A stretch of DNA of 45,725 nt from Casp-Chloro-G3 sp002816715 (GCA_027623815.1 JAQBUV010000011.1:1-45725), one strand, 5' to 3'. Shown: positions 16,557 to 25,926, counted from the first letter of the stretch. A program made the numbers and translations. The notes: generated by a model not told the origin, from the sequence alone.

Positions 16557-16645
16557 TTGGGACTACAACCGACGTAGTATAATGACGAAGTTTCCAAGCG
16601 GCCTTGGTCTAACCAGAATTCCAAGGCTACAACGCCGGAATCTAT

Positions 16646-17146
16646 CTAACGCAGTTCCAGCAACTCAACCTCAAAGATCAGAGTGGCGCCGGGCGGTATT
16701 ACTGCCCCTGCTCCCCGGTCCCCGTAGGCCAAATCCGGTGGTATGGTCAGTTCGCGCTTGCCCCCCACCTTCATCGACCCCACGCCTTCGTCCCAACCTT
16801 GAATCACTCGGCCAGCGCCAATTGGGAACGACAATGGGTCCCCTCGGTCCAGTGAGCTATCGAACTTGGTGCCATCAACCAGCCAGCCGGTGTAGTGCAC
16901 CACCGCGGTTGCTCCTATGCTAGCCTCTTCCCCAGTGCCCACCACCAGATCGCGGTACTGCAATCCTGAATCAGTGGTTACTAGCGAAGTCGGGTCAGCG
17001 CCCTCAGATGAAGGCTGCGTCACCACCGGCACCGCAGTTGATGTCGCTGTAGGAGGCGGTACCGGCGTATTGGTAGGGATCGGTAATGCCTGAGCACAAC
17101 CAGCCAAAAGAATCACCAGAAAGCTTAGAACCCAAAATGACTTCAT
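16646..17146 (-). CDS. FKBP-type peptidyl-prolyl isomerase lipoprotein
   Basis: A 166-residue exported isomerase that speeds proline cis-trans folding outside the membrane. A lipoprotein signal peptide (about 1-16) ends in the lipobox LAGC with C17 as the lipidated cysteine. A Pro/Thr-rich spacer (about 20-60) precedes a full FKBP domain (about 62-166), seen in VVHYTGWLVDGTKFDSS, FPIGAGRVIQGWDEGV and GERxLxIPP-like KRELTIPPDLAYGDRG. It ends in the standard LIFEVELLEL strand. The start ATG has GGAG upstream. Confidence 0.92.
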   Translation of the reverse strand: MKSFWVLSFLVILLAGCAQALPIPTNTPVPPPTATSTAVPVVTQPSSEGADPTSLVTTDSGLQYRDLVVGTGEEASIGATAVVHYTGWLVDGTKFDSSLDRGDPLSFPIGAGRVIQGWDEGVGSMKVGGKRELTIPPDLAYGDRGAGAVIPPGATLIFEVELLELR

Positions 17147-17378
17147 TGATCAATAACTCCATAATAATTTACTATAATTTGCTAGGGCCGGCCAATTAAT
17201 AACTATAACAAACAATCGGCGTTCCAAACACAAAAGTTCGGCACATACCCAGGGTATTTTCCTGCCGAGGCATTTAGCCAACGGCCCGGTGATCCAGAAT
17301 AACTTTTCCAATCGCCTTCGCTTGGGTCATGAAAACTTTTCGGTTACAATGGGCGAAATTTGGAAGTCGGGAGCAAGC

Positions 17379-17867
17379 ATGCCGGTACCGGAGCGATACA
17401 ACACCGGATACAACCTGGGAGTCGGCGGGGCAGTGGTCCATGAGGAACGTCTGTTGCTGGTGAGACGCGCTTCGCGTCGGGGCAGAGGCAATTGGCAGGT
17501 GCCGGGCGGGTTTGTCGAACCGGACGAGACCATTGAGCAGGCGGTGATTCGCGAGGTAATGGAAGAATCGGGCGTTACGGCCGAGGTTCGGGGCGTGCTG
17601 GGCATTCGCAACCGCTACGACCCAGACGTCAATAACAGTCTATACGTGGTAATGCTGTTGCATCCCCTGGAGGTCAATCCCCAGCCCGACAACCACGAAG
17701 TTGACCGGGCGGGTTTTTTCACGCTGGAGGAGATTCGTGGGCTGGAGCAGGTGCCCGCCGTCAATCTGCAAATCGCGGAAAGGGCTTTGTCCGGCGACCG
17801 CAAGATTCTCGACCCGCAGACGCTCCTGCACAACTCCGGGGCTACCTACACTTTGTTTGTGGGCTAA
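17379..17867 (+). CDS. Nudix hydrolase
   Basis: A 162-residue pyrophosphohydrolase. The Nudix box is complete: G44-x5-E50-x7-R58-E59-x2-E62-E63-x-G65, in the context GGFVEPDETIEQAVIREVME. Residues 14-30 (GVGGAVVHEERLLLVRR) form the usual first strand pair. Substrate specificity (NADH, ADP-ribose or damaged nucleotide) is not readable. The ATG at 17379 is preferred to a more distant upstream start because GGGAG precedes it and the protein then begins with a normal Nudix N-terminus. Confidence 0.87.
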   Translation: MPVPERYNTGYNLGVGGAVVHEERLLLVRRASRRGRGNWQVPGGFVEPDETIEQAVIREVMEESGVTAEVRGVLGIRNRYDPDVNNSLYVVMLLHPLEVNPQPDNHEVDRAGFFTLEEIRGLEQVPAVNLQIAERALSGDRKILDPQTLLHNSGATYTLFVG

Positions 17868-17874
17868 GTAGCCG

Positions 17875-17949
17875 TGACTAAATAAGTGATGCAAATTTGA
17901 GTGTGTCTACACTGAAATTTAACTAATACGGATCCACTTATTTCGTCAT
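17875..17949. repeat. 75-bp imperfect inverted-repeat element
   Basis: TGACTAAATAAGTG (17875-17888) pairs with CACTTATTTCGTCA with one mismatch. Inside it AAATTTGAGTGT pairs with ACACTGAAATTT, also with one mismatch, around GTCT. The nested arms make a long AT-rich hairpin between two convergent genes. It could be a small mobile repeat or a transcript-ending hairpin. Confidence 0.55.
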
Positions 17950-17991
17950 GGGCCCTAAGAAAGAATAGCTAGCGAGCGTTTTTATCTGTTT

Positions 17992-20046
17992 CTATCTAGG
18001 GAACGCCTCCCTCACGCCGCCATCGACCGGAATCATCGCGCCGGTGGTGCGGGACGACCGCTCCGACGCCAAGAACAGCACCATTTCGGCCACATCCTCC
18101 GCCCGAACCTGAGTTTTGAGCAGAGTGCGTTGGTGGTAAAAGTCCTCTAATTTGTCCAAGGGTACACCATGCGCCGAAGCCCGCTCCTGTCGGAGTTCCT
18201 CAGACCATAGCTGCGAACCCTGAAAGATGGCATCGGGGTTGACGATGTTGACCCGAATCCCGAACTGACCGTTCTCCAAGGCCAGAACTCGGGCCAGTTG
18301 CACTTCAGCAGCCTTGGACACGCTGTAAGCGCCGAAGTCAGCGCCGGGGGCCGGTACGTTCTTGGTGCCGATGAACACCATGCTGCCGCCGGTGCCTTGC
18401 TCTTTCATCAATCTGACCGCTTCCGCCGCCACCAGAAAGTGTCCAGTGGTGTTGATGTCCAAAGCCCGCTGCCACTCGGCCAGGGTTAGAGTGTCGATGG
18501 CTCCCACTGGGGCGATACCCGCATTGGACACCAGAATGTCCAGGCCGCCATAGGCCAGCCGCAATTCCTGAAATGCCCGGGATACGTCCTGTTGGTCAGC
18601 CACGTTCATCGGAAAGGCATGGCCGCGACCCGGCCCGTAAGCTTTATTTATCTCCTCGGCAACTGCCATGCCGCCTTCAGCGTCGATGTCGGTCACCACC
18701 ACGTGCGCTCCCGCCGCCGCCAGCCCGATGGCGATAGCCTTGCCAATGCCGCTGGCGGCTCCGGTAACCAGGGCAACCTGTCGGGCCAACTCCTTCTCCG
18801 GCGGGGCCAGCGTCAGTTTGTACAACTCCAGAGGCCAGTATTCGGCGTCGTAGGCGTCTTGGGGCGTCAGAGAGGTAAACTCGCTGTTGGCCTGGGCCGA
18901 GCCAATAACGCTGATGGTGTGGTGATAAATATCGCCGGTAATTTCCGCAGCCCGCGCGTCCTTGCCGGTGGTCCACATGCCGACACCGGGCAGCAAGATC
19001 ACGCGGGGATTGGGGTCAAGCATCGGATGCTCGCCGGAGGTGTGGGCCTGGTACCACCGGGCATACTCTTCAGAGTAGTCGGCCAGACCCTGACTTAATT
19101 TGTCCTTGATTTCAGATGAGTCAGTTGAATCTTTAACCTCCAACCATAGGGGCTGACGCTTGGTGTGAATCAAATGGTCGGGCGTAGCCGGGCCAATGCT
19201 GCTGAGATTCCGGCCGTCCTTGCTGCCAATAAACTCCAGCACGTCTGGCGAATCGTCGAAGCGCAGCACCATTTTCTGCCGCTGACTGATCAAACCGCGC
19301 AGCGTCGGGGCCACCGCCGCCGCGACACGGTGCCGCTCGTCTACATCCAGGGGATTACGGGCCCAGCCGCCGAACACGGCCTTGGTGCTGGTCTTGATGA
19401 ACTCTTCGGCCTGGTTAACCAGTGCAATGTGTTGGTCGTAGGCGGCCTGCGTGCTGTCGCCCCAGGTAAATAGGCCGTGATTAACCAATACCACGCCGTC
19501 AACCGTGGGCGTATCCTTGACCGCCAGCCCAACCAGTTTGGACAGCTTGAAACCTGGCCGGAAATAGTCAACCACCGCAATGCGGTCACCGTACACCTTT
19601 TGCAACACCGAGTCGGCGTCCTGGTTGTTGGTCAGGGCCACCACCGCGTCGGCGTGGGAATGGGCCACCGCCATGAAGGGCAGAAAGGCGTGCAATAGTG
19701 TTTCAATGGAAGACCTGGGCGAACTGGGGTCCATCAGACAGTGCTCCAGATAAGCCACCATGTCTTCGTCGGACATTTCGTCCCGCTCAAATAATGGCAG
19801 GATATCGTCCATTTTCAACCGGGGGAACTGGCGGCGCACAATAGACTTCATGTCGGAGCCGGAGCCTTTAATCCACATCGCGGGGACGTCCTGGCCCTTG
19901 AAGTCCTTCTCGACTACTTTGATTGATGTATTGCCGCCTCCCCAGACCACCAGCGACGGGTCTTCGCCAATGAGACGGCTCATGTAGACCAGCTTGTCCA
20001 GTTCGTCCATGTCGTGGGTGTGGCTGTGCGACCAGCGATTATCCAT
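17992..20046 (-). CDS. Bifunctional class II aldolase / short-chain dehydrogenase fusion
   Basis: A 684-residue fusion of the RhaD/rhamnulose-phosphate aldolase-alcohol dehydrogenase type. The N-terminal half is a class II aldolase/adducin domain with GGGNTSIK (36-43), a zinc-ligand HSHADAV and VNHGLFTWG. The C-terminal part (about 420-684) is an NAD(P)-dependent short-chain dehydrogenase with the TGAASGIG cofactor loop (about 428-435), NAGIAPVG and the catalytic Y574-x3-K578. Related proteins cleave a sugar phosphate and reduce the resulting lactaldehyde. No sugar kinase or isomerase is nearby, so the substrate is uncertain. Residue 1 is placed at the ATG behind CGGAG; an upstream in-frame ATG would add 21 residues. 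Confidence 0.87.
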   Translation of the reverse strand: MDNRWSHSHTHDMDELDKLVYMSRLIGEDPSLVVWGGGNTSIKVVEKDFKGQDVPAMWIKGSGSDMKSIVRRQFPRLKMDDILPLFERDEMSDEDMVAYLEHCLMDPSSPRSSIETLLHAFLPFMAVAHSHADAVVALTNNQDADSVLQKVYGDRIAVVDYFRPGFKLSKLVGLAVKDTPTVDGVVLVNHGLFTWGDSTQAAYDQHIALVNQAEEFIKTSTKAVFGGWARNPLDVDERHRVAAAVAPTLRGLISQRQKMVLRFDDSPDVLEFIGSKDGRNLSSIGPATPDHLIHTKRQPLWLEVKDSTDSSEIKDKLSQGLADYSEEYARWYQAHTSGEHPMLDPNPRVILLPGVGMWTTGKDARAAEITGDIYHHTISVIGSAQANSEFTSLTPQDAYDAEYWPLELYKLTLAPPEKELARQVALVTGAASGIGKAIAIGLAAAGAHVVVTDIDAEGGMAVAEEINKAYGPGRGHAFPMNVADQQDVSRAFQELRLAYGGLDILVSNAGIAPVGAIDTLTLAEWQRALDINTTGHFLVAAEAVRLMKEQGTGGSMVFIGTKNVPAPGADFGAYSVSKAAEVQLARVLALENGQFGIRVNIVNPDAIFQGSQLWSEELRQERASAHGVPLDKLEDFYHQRTLLKTQVRAEDVAEMVLFLASERSSRTTGAMIPVDGGVREAFPR

Positions 20047-20202
20047 TTGTGATTGCTCCGTGATGTTGGATGATATTTGGCGTTGTCCTGCGCTTCCAGA
20101 CATATGCATGTAATCGCAGGATCGTAGGGCAGAGTATGCCGGGTATGCTTAAAGTTGGCAAGCCATAGGAAGCAGTGTTTTGAGCGAACTGGCCCAGCGC
20201 CA

Positions 20203-20232
20203 CTGTCAGCGAACAGCCTGAGAAGATATACT
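20203..20232 (+). promoter_or_regulatory. Possible promoter of the molybdenum hydroxylase gene
   Basis: A -10 box TATACT (20227-20232) is preceded at 18 bp by CTGTCA (20203-20208). The pair lies about 45 nt before the GTG start in a divergent intergenic region. Confidence 0.35.
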
Positions 20233-20276
20233 AACCGATAATTTAGCCCCTATTATAGACTCCAGGGAGAAGCACT

Positions 20277-22520
20277 GTGACTACCTACTCAGTTATTGGA
20301 CAGCCGGTGACCCAAGCCGAAGGCCCCGACAAAGTCTCTGGTCTTGCGATGTATGCTGCTGATATCGACCGCCCCGGCATGCTGTGGGGGAAGGTCTTGC
20401 GCAGCCCCTACCCTCATGCGCGTATCGTAAGCATCGACACCGCTAAAGCTCGTCAGATGCCGGGCGTGCACGCTGTCGTGACCGGCAGCGACTTGCCTGA
20501 CAGTCGGGTGGGACGGCTGCTGCGCGACCACCCGGTGCTGGCTCGAGATAAGGTCTTGTTCGTGGGAGATAAGGTGGCCGCGGTGGCCGCCGAATCACCG
20601 GCATTGGCCGAGGAAGCTCTGCTTCAAATTGATGTGGTCTACGAAGAACTGCCTGCCGTGTTCGACCCGGAAGAAGCGATGATAGCGTCCGCCCCGGTCT
20701 TGCACGAAAATCTGTCCTCGTACCGGGGATTGCCCCAGCCGCCATCGGATATTAACAACGTACTGGCCCACAACTCCTGGAATAAGGGCGATTTCGAGCA
20801 GGGATTCCAGGAGTCCGACCTGATATTTGAGCATTCTTTCACCACTCAGTTGGCCCATCAGGGCTACATTGAGCCTCACGCCTGTGTAGTCGAAATCGAC
20901 GGCGCTGGTCGGGTGCAAATCTGGGCCAACAATAAAGGGCCGTTCATGCTGCGGGACCAACTGGCCGCGGTCTGGGGGCTATCGAAAGAGCAGATCAGGA
21001 TTAACCCCTGCAGCATTGGCGGCGACTTTGGCGGCAAGGGTTCGTTTATGGATGTGCCGCTATGCTACTACCTGGCTTTGCATTCGGGACGGCCGGTCAA
21101 GATGGTGATGGACTACATCCAGGAGTTTATGGCTGGCAACCCCCGGCACCCGGGAATCATCACGCTCAAGACCGGCGTCAAAAAAGACGGACGGCTCTGG
21201 GCGCGCCAAGCCCGCGTTGTTTTTAACAGCGGGGCCTTTGGGGCGTTCAAGCCAAGGGTGCACCTGAGGGGCGCCGACCATAGCGGCGGCCCCTACCGCA
21301 TCCCCCACGTTCAGATCGACAGCTATATGGTATACACCAATAACATACCCTGCGGGCATATGCGCGCTCCGGCCAAGCCGCAGGTCGCCTTTGCGGTTGA
21401 GTCGCACATGGACATGGTGGCCAAGGAATTGGGCCTTAACCCCTTTGAGTTTCGCCGGATTAACGCCCTCCAGTTGGGCGACGCCTCGCCCACCGGCGAA
21501 GAGTGGTACAACATTCGGGCCGGTGAGACCTTGCAAAAAGCCGCCGACGCGGTGGGTTGGCAGACCCCCAAGTCCAAGCCCAATTTGGGACGGGGTTTTG
21601 CGATGTGCGACCAGCCCCAGGGTTCTGGTCAGTCATCGGCCAGAGTTGCGATGGATGAGGCTGGAAAGGTCACCTTGCTGATGTCCCTGTGGGACACCGG
21701 CACCAGCGCCCACACCATCATGCGCCAGATCGTGGCCGAGTCACTGACCATTCCGGTGGAAGATGTCACTCTGGTGGTGGGGAATACCGATGCGGTGGAC
21801 TTCGAGTCTGGCCCAGGGGGCACCCGGGTAACCTACACCGCCGGGCAGGCGGCGTTGGGGGCTGCCAATGACCTGCGGGAGAAGCTGACTGTGCTGGCCG
21901 CGGAATACATGAACGATTCAGCGGATGCGCTCAGCCTTCGGGCGGGGAGATTCGTATCGAGAGGAGCCTCCGGGCGGTCGGTGTCGGTCAGCGAAGTTGC
22001 CTCACGTTCGGTAGACGCCACTCAACAGCCGGTTTCCGGCCGCGGGGACTACACTTCGCCACCCACCGAAGAGACTTCCTACTGCACCCAGGCGGCGGAG
22101 GTAGAGGTAGACCCGGAGACCGGACAGGTGACGGTAAACAAAATCGTTACAGTGCATGACGTGGGCACTGTGTTGAATCCACTGGCTCATCAGGGGCAGA
22201 TAGAGGGCGGGGTCATACAGGGGCTGGGCTATGCGCTGATGGAGGAGATGCTGACCGAAGAGGGAAGGGTGTCCACCCTGAGCATGGGCGACTACAAGAT
22301 GCCCTGCATGCAGGATATACCGGAGTTGGTGACGGTGCTGCTAGAACCCTCTACCGGCCCGGCTCCCTTCCAGAGCAAAGGTATCGGCGAAAGCAGCAAC
22401 ACTCCGGTGGCCGGAGCCATTGCCAACGCGGTCTACGACGCGGTGGGGGTGCGCATCATGGACTTGCCGATCACCGCGGAGAAGGTGCTAAAGGCGCTCC
22501 GGGAGAAAGGTCAAGGGTAG
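20277..22520 (+). CDS. Molybdenum hydroxylase large subunit (xanthine dehydrogenase/aldehyde oxidase family)
   Basis: A 747-residue molybdopterin-binding subunit that hydroxylates heterocycles, aldehydes or CO in its family. The N-terminal a/b hammerhead domain (about 15-125) contains GPDKVSGLAMYAADI and LRSPYPHARI. The molybdenum-cofactor domains follow with IGGDFGGKGSF (about 246-256) and the C-terminal catalytic-glutamate motif KGIGESSNTPVAGAI. The CO-dehydrogenase active-site Cys motif is not seen. The start is GTG with GGGAGAAG upstream. The partner FAD and [2Fe-2S] subunits usually adjacent are absent, so they must be encoded elsewhere. Confidence 0.9.
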   Translation: MTTYSVIGQPVTQAEGPDKVSGLAMYAADIDRPGMLWGKVLRSPYPHARIVSIDTAKARQMPGVHAVVTGSDLPDSRVGRLLRDHPVLARDKVLFVGDKVAAVAAESPALAEEALLQIDVVYEELPAVFDPEEAMIASAPVLHENLSSYRGLPQPPSDINNVLAHNSWNKGDFEQGFQESDLIFEHSFTTQLAHQGYIEPHACVVEIDGAGRVQIWANNKGPFMLRDQLAAVWGLSKEQIRINPCSIGGDFGGKGSFMDVPLCYYLALHSGRPVKMVMDYIQEFMAGNPRHPGIITLKTGVKKDGRLWARQARVVFNSGAFGAFKPRVHLRGADHSGGPYRIPHVQIDSYMVYTNNIPCGHMRAPAKPQVAFAVESHMDMVAKELGLNPFEFRRINALQLGDASPTGEEWYNIRAGETLQKAADAVGWQTPKSKPNLGRGFAMCDQPQGSGQSSARVAMDEAGKVTLLMSLWDTGTSAHTIMRQIVAESLTIPVEDVTLVVGNTDAVDFESGPGGTRVTYTAGQAALGAANDLREKLTVLAAEYMNDSADALSLRAGRFVSRGASGRSVSVSEVASRSVDATQQPVSGRGDYTSPPTEETSYCTQAAEVEVDPETGQVTVNKIVTVHDVGTVLNPLAHQGQIEGGVIQGLGYALMEEMLTEEGRVSTLSMGDYKMPCMQDIPELVTVLLEPSTGPAPFQSKGIGESSNTPVAGAIANAVYDAVGVRIMDLPITAEKVLKALREKGQG

Positions 22521-22552
22521 TCGTTAGCGGAGTTGCATTTGAGAAATAGATT

Positions 22553-22590
22553 GCCCGCTCACCTATTCGACAAACTCAGGGTGAGCGGGC
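22553..22590. terminator. Bidirectional hairpin between convergent genes
   Basis: GCCCGCTCACC (22553-22563) pairs perfectly with GGTGAGCGGGC (22580-22590). The 16-nt loop contains TTCGACAAACTCAG, related to the repeat unit near 8250. It lies between the convergent molybdenum hydroxylase and amidohydrolase genes. Confidence 0.65.
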
Positions 22591-22612
22591 ATCCGCGCAC
22601 AATTCATCATCC

Positions 22613-23611
22613 TTAAATCCCCAGCAATTGCTCCAGGTTCTTCCACAGAATCTGCTCTTTTTCAGCCTGGCTCAGACTTTCCAGACCGTTAATCCAGGCC
22701 ACCGGCGACGGCTCCCAGGCAACGTAAGGCCAGTCGCTGCCCAGCACCACCCGGTCGATGCCCACGGTGTCGATCAGGAACCGCAGGGCGCGTTCGCTCA
22801 TGGTGATGCAGTCATAGTATATTTTGCTCTGGTAGTAGCTGGGCGGATGATCGATATTGACTCGCGCTTCGGAGCGCACCTGCCAGCCCCGATCCATGCG
22901 TCCCATGCCGAAGCAGGCGGGCCCGCCGCCGTGAGCGACACACACCTTCAGGTCGGGGCACTTGTCCAGAATCCCGCCGAAGATGAGTGCGGCCACCACC
23001 AGGGCATCCTCCAAAGGCACGCCAAAGCTGTTGCCCATGGCAAATTTAGGGAAGTTCTCCATGACCAGATTGTTGTTGGGCTGGGGATGATAAAACAACA
23101 CCGCGCCCATCTCTTCCGCTGCTTTGAACAGGGGTAAGAACTCCGGCTCATCCCAACTCTTGCCGTTAACCACCGTGTCCAGCTCAACGCCCTTGAACCC
23201 CAGGGTAGTCACCGCGCGCTCCAACTCTTTGATCGACGCTGGAATGTCCTGCACCGGCAGCGTGGCCATCCCGACGAACCGTTGGGGGTACTGCCGGGTC
23301 ATGGAGGCGATCTCCTCGTTGACCTCCTGGGCCAGTTTCAGGCCCTGGTCGGGAGGCAGATGGTAGCCGAACAGGGGCGTGGCGACCGAGACCAGGTGAA
23401 CATCGACGCCCTGGGCATCCATGTCCTTGATGCGCTCCTCAACAGTGGAGCGGAGCATGGGGCTGGAAACCCCGTCTCGTTTGCCGTTGCTCACGGTGAA
23501 GCCATTGCCTGGCTGAGGCTCATGGGTCATGCCGTACCAATTACCGCCGCCAGCAACGGCATTCCAGAAACACTGGGGCATCAGGTGGGCGTGAATATCG
23601 ATGGTGCGCAT
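22613..23611 (-). CDS. Amidohydrolase 2 family protein (ACMSD-like)
   Basis: A 332-residue TIM-barrel metal enzyme of the aminocarboxymuconate-semialdehyde decarboxylase (ACMSD)-like amidohydrolases. The metal ligands are visible as H7-x-H9 in IDIHAHLMP, a later histidine in VCVAHGGG, and the C-terminal aspartate in VLGSDWPY. Relatives decarboxylate or hydrolyse ring-cleavage products and other small acids. GGGAG precedes the ATG. Only 15 nt separate it from the upstream CMD-like gene, so the two are very likely co-transcribed. Confidence 0.87.
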   Translation of the reverse strand: MRTIDIHAHLMPQCFWNAVAGGGNWYGMTHEPQPGNGFTVSNGKRDGVSSPMLRSTVEERIKDMDAQGVDVHLVSVATPLFGYHLPPDQGLKLAQEVNEEIASMTRQYPQRFVGMATLPVQDIPASIKELERAVTTLGFKGVELDTVVNGKSWDEPEFLPLFKAAEEMGAVLFYHPQPNNNLVMENFPKFAMGNSFGVPLEDALVVAALIFGGILDKCPDLKVCVAHGGGPACFGMGRMDRGWQVRSEARVNIDHPPSYYQSKIYYDCITMSERALRFLIDTVGIDRVVLGSDWPYVAWEPSPVAWINGLESLSQAEKEQILWKNLEQLLGI

Positions 23612-23626
23612 TAACTTCTCCCAGGG

Positions 23627-24181
23627 TTAGACCGGCAATACCGGTTCGGTTGTGCCATCGGGCAACTGAACGTCAAAGGCATTCAGTATGAACGCGGTCT
23701 GGGCGTAGTGTCCCATCAACGTGGTCAATTCAACCAGATGCTGAGCACCGAACTGGTCCAGAGCCGTCTTGAAAGTGCTGTCGCTTACTTTGTGGGTGCG
23801 GTAAAATTCCTGGCCAAAGCTGACCAGCGCGGATTCCTCGGGGCTCATGGGCGGCAAGGGCTTCCGCTCTCGAAGGGCGTCGATCAAGGCATCGCTGACC
23901 CCGCCGCGGCGGGCTGCCGGGGCATGGGCGTTCCAGACGTAGGGGCAGTCCATCGCCCGGGCGGCGGTGATTATCGCTAACTCCAGGAGATTCTGGGGAA
24001 TAGTGGTCTCGTAGCGCAGATAACCGGTCAGTTGTCCGCGACGCTTGGCCATTTCCGGACTGTTAACAGTAATCGATGTCGGGCCACTCACGCGCCCATT
24101 ATTAGCTTCCAAAACCTGGTCAAAGGCCTCTCTAAATTCGGCAGGCAACTGGTCACGGGTAACCGCTGGTAGACGTGCCAT
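23627..24181 (-). CDS. Carboxymuconolactone decarboxylase (CMD)-like protein
   Basis: A 184-residue AhpD/CMD-fold protein. The family helix is LLELAIITAARAMDCPYVWNAH (E67, C79, W83, H86). The second cysteine of the AhpD CxxC pair is replaced by valine (V82), so peroxidase activity is unlikely and a decarboxylase- or lactonase-like role is more plausible. AGGAGG precedes the ATG. It is the first gene of a pair with the amidohydrolase. A clear paralogue lies at 44795-45352. Confidence 0.85.
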   Translation of the reverse strand: MARLPAVTRDQLPAEFREAFDQVLEANNGRVSGPTSITVNSPEMAKRRGQLTGYLRYETTIPQNLLELAIITAARAMDCPYVWNAHAPAARRGGVSDALIDALRERKPLPPMSPEESALVSFGQEFYRTHKVSDSTFKTALDQFGAQHLVELTTLMGHYAQTAFILNAFDVQLPDGTTEPVLPV

Positions 24182-24242
24182 CGGTGTCCTCCTTCAAAAG
24201 TGATTTCTATCAATAGAGCAGTGCAATAGAGCAGTGCAAATC

Positions 24243-24340
24243 GCGTTTTAATCGTTAGCTTCCTCTCCCTTTGTGGAAGAGGACTGAGGAGAGGGGTATC
24301 ACCCCCATCCCAACCTTCCCACATCAAGGGGGAAGGGGCC
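24243..24340. repeat. Interspersed palindromic repeat, copy A
   Basis: A copy of a roughly 85-100 bp intergenic repeat rich in CCCTCTCC/GGAGAGG tracts. Its reverse complement matches copy C at 39682-39781 closely, including the shared end GAGGAAGCTA followed by a degenerate AAAAC-CGA stretch. It lies between the CMD-like and FAH-fold genes. Confidence 0.65.
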
Positions 24341-24409
24341 TGAGCAGTCCATGATTAGACCGATACTAAGGTGCTCCACAAGAATGTCCGGGTTCATTCC
24401 CGGCAGGGG

Positions 24410-25198
24410 TTAGTTTTCCGCTGCCACCGGGTTGCGCAGGGTGCCAATGCCGGGAATCTCGATCTCGACGACGTCACCAGGATGCAACTGCTCAACCGCT
24501 CCGGGCGCGCCGGTCAGGATGATGTCGCCGGGGTGCAGGGTGATGTACTGGCTGATACCGCTGACGATCTCATAGCAGTTGTAGACCATGCCGGAGGTGC
24601 TGCCCCGGTCGGCTTCATTCCCGTTCAAGCGGGTGATTATGTCAAGTTGATGCGGGTCGCCAACATCAGTCTCGATCCAAGGCCCCACCGGGCCAAAGGT
24701 GTCGGAGCACTTCTTGCGCCAATTGGACGAGTCGTTGTGCCAGGAACCTTCACTGCTGACATCGTTGGCGCAGGAATAACCAAGGATAAAGTTGGGAGCT
24801 TCTTCCTTGCTCACTTTTCTGGTTGGCTTGCCGATGACGATCAGCAATTCGCCCTCATAGTGAACATAGTCGGAGTCGGCGGGCAAAACAACGGTGTCCT
24901 CGTGTCCAATGACGCAGTTGGCGCCCTTGTTCCAAGGGCGGAATCCTTGCGAATCTCGCTGAATCCGTTCCGCGTCCAGCGCAACTTCTTGATGGGCGAT
25001 GTGGGCGGCGTAGTTCAGTCCGATTGCCCAGTAGCAGGTGGGTTTAGTCGGGGGCAGGAGCTTGACCCGTTCCAAGGGATATGATGCCTGAGTGACCTGG
25101 TGCTCACCGAATATGCTCCCTTGAATCACCCGGACGCGATCACCCTCAACCAGTCCATAGCTTTGCCAACCGTCTATGCCAAACCTGGCCAGTTTCAT
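24410..25198 (-). CDS. Fumarylacetoacetate hydrolase (FAH) family protein
   Basis: A 262-residue FAH-fold enzyme that cleaves or isomerises 2-oxo/enol acids such as ring-fission products. A short N-terminal domain (1-55) precedes the catalytic domain, with YWAIGLNYAAHIAHQ, the metal-binding region YEGELLIVIGK (E then E), GYSCANDVSSEG and a C-terminal GDIILTGAPGAVEQLHPGDVVEIEIPGIG. The ATG at 25198 is chosen because AAGGAG precedes it; a longer frame upstream would add 22 unrelated residues. It lies 70 nt past the split TPP decarboxylase genes on the same strand. Confidence 0.88.
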   Translation of the reverse strand: MKLARFGIDGWQSYGLVEGDRVRVIQGSIFGEHQVTQASYPLERVKLLPPTKPTCYWAIGLNYAAHIAHQEVALDAERIQRDSQGFRPWNKGANCVIGHEDTVVLPADSDYVHYEGELLIVIGKPTRKVSKEEAPNFILGYSCANDVSSEGSWHNDSSNWRKKCSDTFGPVGPWIETDVGDPHQLDIITRLNGNEADRGSTSGMVYNCYEIVSGISQYITLHPGDIILTGAPGAVEQLHPGDVVEIEIPGIGTLRNPVAAEN

Positions 25199-25268
25199 AA
25201 TTTCTCCTTGTGGCTCAACCCGGAAATGTTGATTGCGCCGACTATCGTTTCGGCGCAATCCCAACCGC

Positions 25269-25859
25269 CTACGCTAATGTGATGCCCAGCTCAGCCTGAA
25301 GGTCACGGATGCTCTGCGCCCGGTTGCGCGTGGACCGAGGTGCCCGCATTCCCATTGGTGCGTTTTCCACTTTGGGGACGACCTTGATCCCAACAAACAC
25401 CGGCCCGGTTTCCTGCATTATTCTCCCGATGTTGGTGGCGAAGTCTTCCAGATTATCGTAATTATACGCGGCACGGTAACCGGCCTCTTTGGCCATACCC
25501 GCGTAGTTAATCTCCTGAGCGTTGGGCACCGGCTGGCCGCCGGTGGTGGCGTAGCATTCGTTGTCCATCAGAATATGGAGGAAATTCTCCGGCTTCTTGC
25601 CGGCAATGGTCGCCAGAATGCCCATGTTCATGGTCAGTGCGCCCTCTGAGTCAAACAGCACCACCTTTTCGTCTGGGATAGCAAGGGCTAAACCCAGGGC
25701 AGCGGAAGTAGTTTGCCCCATAGCGCCACCCATGACCAAGTCTCTTTTCTCGTTGGTGGTGTGGTCGACCCAAAAACGCCCCGCCGTGCCGGTGGGAATC
25801 ACAATGGCATCGCCGCGGTGCTCTTGGAAAACTCGGAATACTTCGCTTGGTTCAATCAT
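25269..25859 (-). CDS. TPP decarboxylase small subunit, C-terminal type (ComE-like)
   Basis: A 196-residue protein corresponding to the TPP pyrophosphate-binding half of sulfopyruvate / phosphonopyruvate decarboxylase. It has MGGAMGQTTSAALGLALA and a cofactor region FDSEGALTMNMG ending MDNECYATTGGQ. The usual GDG triplet that binds the Mg-diphosphate is SEG here, with Glu in place of Asp. The partner subunit is encoded 67 nt upstream. Together they would decarboxylate a 2-oxoacid (3-sulfopyruvate-like is one possibility). Substrate is inference only. Confidence 0.8.
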   Translation of the reverse strand: MIEPSEVFRVFQEHRGDAIVIPTGTAGRFWVDHTTNEKRDLVMGGAMGQTTSAALGLALAIPDEKVVLFDSEGALTMNMGILATIAGKKPENFLHILMDNECYATTGGQPVPNAQEINYAGMAKEAGYRAAYNYDNLEDFATNIGRIMQETGPVFVGIKVVPKVENAPMGMRAPRSTRNRAQSIRDLQAELGITLA

Positions 25860-25926
25860 CTTGTTGTTTCTCCCATTTTGTTTCGATCATCGTCGTGTTC
25901 CGGCTCGGATAATTTGCGCTAAATCT

